From Lycorma delicatula (Eukaryota > Arthropoda > Insecta > Hemiptera > Fulgoridae): a stretch of 64,000 nt of DNA. The translations under genes and the position numbers were made by a program. The DNA lies in the NCBI RefSeq assembly GCF_047948215.1, contig NC_134464.1, positions 6,582,001 through 6,646,000 of the forward strand, given 5' to 3'. This document shows, piece by piece, positions 55,991 through 64,000 of the stretch (position 1 is its first letter; each line of letters opens with the position of its first letter). The notes beneath the pieces were generated by a model. That model was given only the letters and a program-made list of their open reading frames with translations, was not told the DNA's origin and did not search any database.

Positions 55991-57780
55991 GTTTACAGTT
56001 TTTACCAGAAGTTAGGTTATCCCGAAGTTGAAAATCAATATCACTATTTTTTCATCAGTAATAATATTGTCGTCCATAATGAACAAAAACTGTATTACTT
56101 GTAATATTATTTCTTATATTAACTTACCATATTCGCATACAAAACTTCACAGAAGTAAATATACACAACTCAGATAAACACTATTAATGGAATAACGTAT
56201 GAAAACAGCAGCTGATACTGCATTTATAAAATGTTGTAATATCTCAGCTATTTTAAAAGATATCAACATAACATTTTGGTAGCATATGCAACTTGAATAG
56301 TCATAAAATAAGGTGTTTCCACAAAAAGGGTGTCTGATTACTCATGCCCTTCTTGCATGGAGCTCCTCAATTGCACTGCATAGATTAAATCTCCTGGTAG
56401 ATTTGAATCAAAGTAAATGCCTTTTACATGGAAGGAAAACTGTCTGCTACATGGAACTGTGTTTTGTCCTCCATACTTACTATAGTGATTTCCCTTTTTT
56501 ATCATCTATTCCTTTTCCTTATACGTACTCACACCTTTTACATTTTGTTTTGTGTGTTATTATTCAGTTTCTTTTAGGCAATTATATGCTGAGGATGGCA
56601 GGACCTGCCCCTGTCTATGCAATATATAATGTCTAACCCTTGTCTGTACCACAATAAGACATAAGATAATAGCATGTCAGTGATCCCAGACCTCCAAATC
56701 CCTCTTAAAATACCAATGCAGTACACAGATTTGTTAATATGACAAATTCTAAGATTTTGTTAAAGAAATTATATTATTCTTTTCATTATAAAATTGGTGG
56801 TAAAAATTAATTTTAAAAATTATAGTGTTTAATTTATCGCCTGATTATCTTCAATGTATTTGTTGTCTTTATATTCAAGAATATTTGTTTGATTACATTT
56901 TAAAAAATACGGTTGTGTATGTTTAGTAATGATTATTTATATGGTATATATAGATCCTTTTGTAATATTTCTCGCCGATATTTTATTTGTTGTATATAAA
57001 TAAATTTTTATCCATTTACTTTTTTATTTTCTTTTGCAGTTTATACATTTAATAAATTCATTTTCAATCAACTCAATGGATGTATTACATGTGTAGTTAA
57101 AATAAATTTAATTTGCTGATACCAAAAAAATTATACTCTAAAAAGGAATAATCAAAGTACGATGAATGTTAAGAGGTTTGTTAGGGTTTGTTAGAATAAT
57201 GTTTTTTTCCTTTTAGAAATAGAAAAAGAGGTGTTGGTTAACTTCAGTATTTTCTTTAACTACTGAATAGCTTGTGAAGCATGCTCAAAAACAATCTAGG
57301 ACGGAATTTTATTTTAAAAATTTTCCTTGTTCGTGACTTACTGTAATCACATTTGAACTTTATATTTATCAGGGAAAAAGTCAAATAATAGTTTTATGTT
57401 TTATCTTATAAATTATTGAAATCAGACTGAACTCTACTATTTTTATACATGTCCCCACAACATGCAATAAAAGTGTTGAATGAAAATTACGGGTGTGTGA
57501 ACTGGCAAATGCAGTAGATGTGGAAGACACTGAAACAAGAAGTGGATGTTTGGATAGAATAATTATCCTTAGTTTGTGACAGATATATAATTTTTATTTA
57601 TATTATTTCCTCTCTTTTTATGTTATTATAAATTGTAAAAATCTAAAAAGAGTTTACTGTATAATTTTTGATTATTTTAAAAACATAAATTGAAAGTAAC
57701 AGAATGTTAAATTCAAATATTATATTTATCTGATAATATATCTAATTTTATTGTGATAATATTTAAGATCGTTCTGGATT
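55991..57780. other. Intergenic sequence without recognised features
   Basis: AT-rich. A 107-codon + strand frame at 56313-56636 is open but has no recognisable motif and is probably chance. Confidence 0.4.
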
Positions 57781-57789
57781 TTTAAACAT

Positions 57790-58195
57790 TTGCTAATGAT
57801 GCAGCATCATGAATCGAATCACGAATCAAAAAACCTTGAAAATTTGTTTCTTCAATAATAATAGCATTGTCCGTAAGGCGTTTTTGCGTACAGGACAGAC
57901 TGTAAATCAATATATTTGCCAAGAAATTCTTGAAAGGCTGCAGAAAAGAGTTGGCCGTGTGAAACCAGCCATCAAAGATAATTGGATGTTGCATTATGAC
58001 AATTTACCTTGTCGCACTGCACTCTCAATTAATGAGTTTTTGGCAAAGAAAAACATTCCTGTAGTTCCTCAACCACCTTATTCACCTGACTTGAGTCCCT
58101 GTGATACTTGTGTCCTCCAGAGGACACCATTTTGGAACAGTAGAAAACAAAAAAAAAATGTAGCCAACTATCAGAAGAATGCATAGTATAAGCCA
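57790..58195 (+). pseudogene. mariner-family transposase fragment (central and C-terminal part)
   Basis: An open frame runs from 57809 to 58186: SIVRKAFLRTGQTVNQ, then KDNWMLHYDNLPCRT with the second catalytic Asp, then FLAKKNIPVVPQPPYSP and DLSPCD, where the third catalytic Asp lies. After that the usual FFLFPKLK block is lost by frameshift (TCVLQRTPFWN) and the frame ends early. The first catalytic Asp and the N-terminal helix-turn-helix domain are missing. It has two of three catalytic residues and cannot work. Confidence 0.8.
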
Positions 58196-59239
58196 AAAAG
58201 TGAATATATTACATTAATTTATCGTAAAAAACCACTTTTATGTCTATTTTATAGTATCATATTTATTACATGACAACATTAATAAATTTTTCCAGTTGAG
58301 GTCATGTCTAGTTATTTAATTCGGGAGGAAATGAAAACTGGATTTTTAATTTTAGACTCATTTCAACATTTTTGCTGTAACTTTTGTTATTTGGTGTCAT
58401 TTTCTTTGTCATAAAACACTTAACATTCTTTGTAATAATATAATGTTTAAATAAACCAGCAGTTGTAAAAATGTTATTAATTTAAAAGTTTACATGGCCG
58501 CAATTTTGAAATGGATTGAGAGATCTACAAATAATAATTTTAGCATAGTCTAAAAAATTTCAGCTCGATATGATTGACCATTCCTGAGAAGTAAATTTTT
58601 ATTTTAAAAATACAAAATTGCGAATAAACCAGTAAACTAAGCGTTTCTGGACTATGTTTATGCAAGTTTTTTATTTATTTTAGTGTGGGGACCATCCCCT
58701 GAATTCAAAAAATTGGTTTTATATAAATTTATTTATATCTTGAATATGTTGTGTTTTTAAGTACTTAGAATTAGCTGTGATTTCTTCTTGGTGAACAAAT
58801 TTTTTAAACATTTTTGTTTATACTACTCATTATGTGATCATAATCATCTTAGTATATAATTCATCATTGTATTTGATTGTATAAATAGCATTGTTAAGCT
58901 CAAGAGTCATTATTTAATTCTAAATATTCATCTTTCTTGATTTTTAAGCGTATAATTTATTATTCCTTTATGGCCTTTAATTACTTATTTGTATCATATA
59001 TGATTGTAAAGAAGGGAGATCTCCCTTGCATGAACTCGCTTGCATGCGAGAGATCCCAGATAGAAATTTGTACAATCCATCTTCTGAAGATAAAATGCCC
59101 TACTAAAATTTTGTTGATAATTTGTTTAAATAAAAAAAAAGGTAAAATCTGTCTAAATATACATTGATATTTAGGTACATAGACATAAAGTTTACAAAGG
59201 TGTGTTTCTACATTAAGGTCAGTTTTGAAATAACAAAAT
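58196..59239. other. Intergenic sequence without recognised features
   Basis: AT-rich; a short palindrome gggagatctccc with a nearby partial duplication of cttgcatg occurs at about 59014-59060. No gene seen. Confidence 0.4.
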
Positions 59240-59890
59240 AAAACTGAAAAATATGAACAAACTTTATTACTTATGTGTTAATATTTATTTACCGCTTTTC
59301 TATATACCTACTTCGACTTAACAAATTTTTTATGGTGCTTCTCTCTTCAAAAATTCTGCCGCCACTCAAACTATGCAGTAACAACATTTTTAATTTGTCA
59401 TCATTGTCAAATCTTTGTGATGCAAGCCACTGTTTTAGGTGAAGAAAAAGCAAATTGTTATGAGCCAAATCAGGGCTATAGAATGGATGACTGAAGATCT
59501 TCTAACAAAATTTTTCTAATCGTTTCATTGTTTGGTTTGTTTTGTCATACAAAAACAAAATCCCACAGGATAGTATCCCATATGGTGTGATTTTTATAGC
59601 TCTTAGTTTTTTAATGTTTCACAGTAAATATTGGTATTCACAGAAGCTGTTATTACTAAATTTGACAAGCAAAACACCCTTTTTGTGACAAAAAAAAAAC
59701 AGTAGCCATAACCTTTTACCAAATGTTGTTTGACAACATTGGTCTAGAGGGATGAATGCTGCAATCTCATCAACTGCTGCTTTGTCTCGACATTTGAATA
59801 AAAACTCCAGAAATCCAGGTTTCATCTTAAGTAACACTGTGATCAAACAATTTATCACCATTTTCGTAATGGCAGAAAAATTCATGCGCT
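59240..59890 (-). pseudogene. mariner-family transposase relic
   Basis: Minus strand, in order: DETWIS-like piece near 59815 (first catalytic Asp region), KVMATVFFLSQKG (about 59710), then LAHNNLLFLHLKQWLASQRF (about 59465-59405, a decayed PDLAPSDFHLF-LK block), FDNDDKLK and GRIFEE near the C-terminus. The Asp of the third catalytic position is replaced (HNN). Several frameshifts. It is a different mariner lineage from the relic at 57790. Confidence 0.7.
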
Positions 59891-62505
59891 GCAGCTAAAC
59901 TTTTTTGTTGCTTGTATGATTGTTAACATCTTTTACATCAATCTGGCACACAATTTTTTATAGTCATATTTCAGTTAAAACTTCATAAATCAAAGATCAA
60001 AAACAATTTGAGATGGTGAATCACCAGTTTTCTTGAATTTTTCAATTAAATTATTCATTATCGATGGCCAGTTGCTACGTTCTTCATCTGAATGTTTGTT
60101 TGCCCATCTTGGAAATGAGCACACCGCAGCCTTATTTTAATGTCATATTCTGTAAGTGTTATAATGTAAAATTAAATTTATCTGTTAATTTTAGCTGCAG
60201 AATTGTTTTTTGCCATCAAATATCATTTTATATGTGTACTTCATACTCGGCAGGATCACAAATTGCAGCATTCATTAGAGATGGATGAATATAAACAATA
60301 AAATGACATAACTATTACTGCTTAACTGCTGACTATTGATTGAAATTACTAATCTATCCAAGTGCCATTTGTTTACATTGCTTCCACAGGCTTGCTGTGG
60401 AAACACACGTCATAGGTACAGATTTTCTTTAAATGAAATTGGTTTTTTTTGCAAAACATGGAGAATTCAGTTTAAACCAGGAATAAATAAATATAAAGAC
60501 TGTAATAATCTAGAGAAAATAAAAACCAGAGTTTTTATTAGCAAGAAATAATCTCTATTACTCCCTATTAAATGGTTTGAAAATAAGTAACATACTGATA
60601 CTAGGAGAGAGAAGTATTAATTTTTGAAAAAAATCTCTGAAAAAGTATATAACTCTCTTTATTTTGATTAAATATAGATAAAAAGTACAATTTTATTTTG
60701 GATTGTTTAATATAATCTTTTTTTTTAATAATTAAGATACGTATGATTTTGGATAATCAATAAACACTAGAAATCTTAACTTTTTTTTTTTTAATTAAGT
60801 TCATAATTATACCCAAGGGTGTAGTAGTTTTTGTTAATTTTGCGAGTTATTTATTGAAAGAACTGTTATTATTTAAATGTTTTTAATGTTACTGCCCTCA
60901 TTTCACAACTTCAATAGTCAAAAACAGAAAGAGAATTTATATTTAAGTTATCCGTTGAATTTTAAGAACCATGGAAGAAATGAACTGCGGTGAAATTTTT
61001 AAAGATAACAATAACTAACAAAGATTTTCATTAGGTTCAAAGTGCAGAGATGAGATTTATAAAAATTGTTCCGTGGGTACTAGAGCTGACAAAGTAAGAA
61101 ATTAGCTATTGAGCAATATTTAGGTACCAGAGAAAAGCATTGTTTCTTATAGGTAGCGATTGAATCACTGAAGAATGTCTGCTACTGAGATACAAGGAAA
61201 CTGATGATTTCAAAAACACTGAACTTAAAATTTTGACAGATAAAGGAAGGTATCGGTCTAAATTTAAAAAAATGTTTTTATGGTAGTTATGAAATTTTTA
61301 AGTGAGATCCTAATTATTATTATGGTATTCATTAATACAGTTATCAACTGATTCAAAAGATGCATATTTTTGTTAATGAAATTTTAAAATGTATTTAAAA
61401 TATAGAATAAGAATCAGAATAAGTACAATTATTTATATATATATATAAAATTTCAAAACAAAATTACAAATATTATTTGAAATGTGTGTGGGCGTATAAC
61501 AATAAATGCGTTAATAAATGCATTAAATTATACTGCCAGTATAATTTAAAAAATCCTTTTCAGATTGCTGAAAGGTAGATTTCACAAGAGCTAAGTAGGA
61601 AATAAAGAAGACTTCCACCTTTAAGTTAAGAAAAAAAGTTTACTCAATACAACAATGGTTGCATGTGAAAAAAGTTTCACATGTTTAGCATACGACAAGC
61701 CCCATCTTCTTACAATTCCAGCAACATTTTGATCATCCCTTGCCATAAGGGTTGGTTATATCAAAAATTGTTTCAGACAAAAGTTTTAGGTATGTTTAAA
61801 GGACTAATGACCACTTTAAACAGACTTGATATTGTGCCTATTAAGGGAGGTATGATTTTTTTTCCTCCCCCTGTTCCTATGATCGGTGATATCAAAAAAC
61901 TTTACTTAGAATGAAAAACTTTAAATTAATGAATTCAATCTTTTATTTCATAAGAAAGTTATAGCAATATTTTGTTTTTTCGAAAAAAAACTCCATTTTC
62001 ACCACCATGGTCTGATTTTGCTCATTAATGAACTCATTAATGAGATTTTGGGTCATTATATTTTATGTATAAAATTACAGCAGTTATCGTGTCCACAAGA
62101 AAGTGAAATATATGTATAAAATTGTGTGTATAAACTTTTGAACTGACGGTGGTTTTGGAGTCTGGGGGATATGAAATGCAAAGAAGTCAAGATTTTCCGG
62201 AAGTTGAATCATGTTACCCATTAAAGTAGGCAGCTTTCTTATGAAATCTACCTAAAAGTGCTTTAACAAGATTTTGTTGTCAGAACGTTTATCTGTGACC
62301 AATATTTTATACTATTCTTTGCTTATATATAAAACACTCATTGGATTTCAAACAATTTTTTTCTGTTTCTTTTCCTTTTCCTAGAAGAAAGTTGTAATCA
62401 ATAGAGGGTGAAAGTAGGCACATGAATTAAACCAATGACCTGAAAAATTGTAGCAAAACATTTTCATTAAAATTAGGTTCTGAAAGTGTTTTACTTTACT
62501 ACAGA

Positions 62506-62541
<36 letters not shown>

Positions 62542-64000
62542 AATTGAATAAATTAAATTGAATTTTTCTGGAAAATGTTTCAGCAATATCTAAGTATATA
62601 AAGAACAAAGCAAGTAATCATTTTAAATTTTCAACAACTTTTGTCAGAATTTATACATCAATTATGCACTTTCAACTTGAATGTCATTTGAAGACCCTAT
62701 CCATAAAATCTGTGATTATAAATATGCTATGGTTAAAAATCCACAACAAAAATTTTAAATGACCATTTAACTGCCTATTTCCTCATTCTTGCCAATTTAA
62801 AATTGCTTTTAATTAATACGTGCTCAATAACCTAATGAATGATTTTTCTACATCTTCACATTACTATTTGCTCCTGAACATTTTATTATAAATGGACAGT
62901 TTCTAAAATAAAATGTTTGTACCATGTCATCTAATTATGTATGGATATTCAGTTTACTCTAAACCTATTCGATTAATGTTTTCCCCAATTTAATCATTTT
63001 CCATCAGTTTAACAGTAAACAATGCTGTCAGGTATTTTCAGTTATCATTTTTCAGTCATTTCAGTTTGATTTTTTCTACGCTTAAACATGTTTCAATTAA
63101 TTTGAATCTTAAACAAACGACAATTTACAAAAAAATATAAATGAATCTTCCATATGTTTTTTCTTTTTTATTTAAACTAATATTCTATTATAAATCCTTT
63201 GTCTATAAAATTAATCCCAACAAAGTCTGGAATCATGACAATCACTACAAGGTCTAGAAATCACAGTATAGGTAGGTGGATACTTGATGTACTGCAGTTG
63301 GATACTGATGTACATTTGTACAGTTTATAAGTAACTGAAATTAAATTTGATATTTAATTTAAAAAATAATTTTTTATTTAATTCTCTTTAATTTTTTCAA
63401 TGTTCATAATTTTTCCTCAATTTTACTTAAATTATCTTTTAAATTATGCATTCAATTTTTAAATGAAAATATTTATAAAAAAAAAGCATCTGTTGTTTCA
63501 AATTATTCACCCCGTCTAACCAACTAGACACTTACCTCAGCGTAACACATCATTACATGATGTAAGTTTCACATTTACATAAAGTCAGTATGTTAAGTGT
63601 AGTATGTTAATTTATTATGTACAGACACAGAAAGAGAGATATGTGTAGTATCCTTACACCAAAAAGAGGACTAATAAACCGACTTATGGGCACACAGAAT
63701 AAAGATAAAATTTAAAACATAGTAATAACTATATTCCATCTATTGCTGTATGAAATTATAAAATGATTAACAACAAGTAAAATTTATTAAACGATTAAAG
63801 AAAATATAAAGTAACAGTAAAATTAACAAAATTTCATTTCATTTAATTATTAGTATGATCAGATCTTGATGATAGATTGGGATTATAATTAAAAAAACTT
63901 AGATTATGATGTATTTGTCTAGGTATGTTGTGATTCTGCAATAGTTGTGTACTGTTGGTGTTAGTTTGTAAAATATGTCTGCCTGAAACTGTTGGATGAT
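59891..64000. other. Intergenic AT-rich sequence to the window end
   Basis: No gene or RNA recognised in 4.1 kb. A (TA)n run lies at 62511-62539. A stretch near 61035-61080 reads SAEMRFIKIVPW, faintly LINE-like, too short to call. Small open frames at 60064-60288, 60336-60551 and 61681-61914 have no recognisable motif. Confidence 0.5.

Noticed and set aside
56313..56636. 107-codon + strand frame as a gene
   Set aside because: No motif, no splice or polyA context and unremarkable composition; probably chance.

Overview
This window looks like one piece of an AT-rich, repeat-laden insect nuclear genome, probably a hemipteran or a similar insect (inferred from transposon types and intron style, not from a marker gene). 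No prokaryotic operons, rRNA or CRISPR arrays were seen.

The one clear host gene is the 3' part of an IKK-type kinase gene (IKK-beta / Drosophila ird5-like), on the + strand and spread over about 44 kb. Seven exons (7441-7652, 9852-10030, 15841-16027, 30622-30831, 35097-35286, 40190-40578, 51737-51851) have matching splice phases at every junction. Together they encode 493 residues ending in a stop. They cover the region after the kinase and ubiquitin-like domains: the helical scaffold/dimerisation domain, an asparagine/serine/threonine-rich linker, and a C-terminal MDWNSL motif resembling the NEMO-binding LDWSWL of vertebrate IKK-beta. Kinase and ubiquitin-like exons were not found and should lie upstream of the window.

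Two possible small genes sit inside its introns on the same strand: an intact 362-codon ORF (24820-25908) for a type I membrane protein with a Ser/Thr-rich ectodomain and a poly-Glu tail, and a 54-codon ORF (35975-36139) with a signal peptide.

Almost everything else recognisable is broken mobile DNA. Before the gene: a BEL/Pao retrotransposon relic (190 to about 4.9 kb) and a fold-back element (5.4-5.7 kb). Intron 2: a mariner-like relic with a second, long-inverted-repeat transposon nested inside it. Intron 3: a SINE, an inverted-repeat element carrying a decayed transposon-associated ORF, three direct copies of a dispersed repeat, a Tc1-like relic and a LINE fragment. Intron 4: a LINE relic and a GC-rich block with three histone-like hairpins. 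Intron 5: a mariner fragment and a minus-strand LINE holding two SINEs. Intron 6: a Jockey-like LINE (+), an R1-like LINE (-), and another decayed multi-copy gene (-). After the gene: four more transposon relics (53.0-59.9 kb), then about 3.5 kb of featureless AT-rich DNA.

Short, nearly perfect inverted duplications recur through the window and are reported separately.
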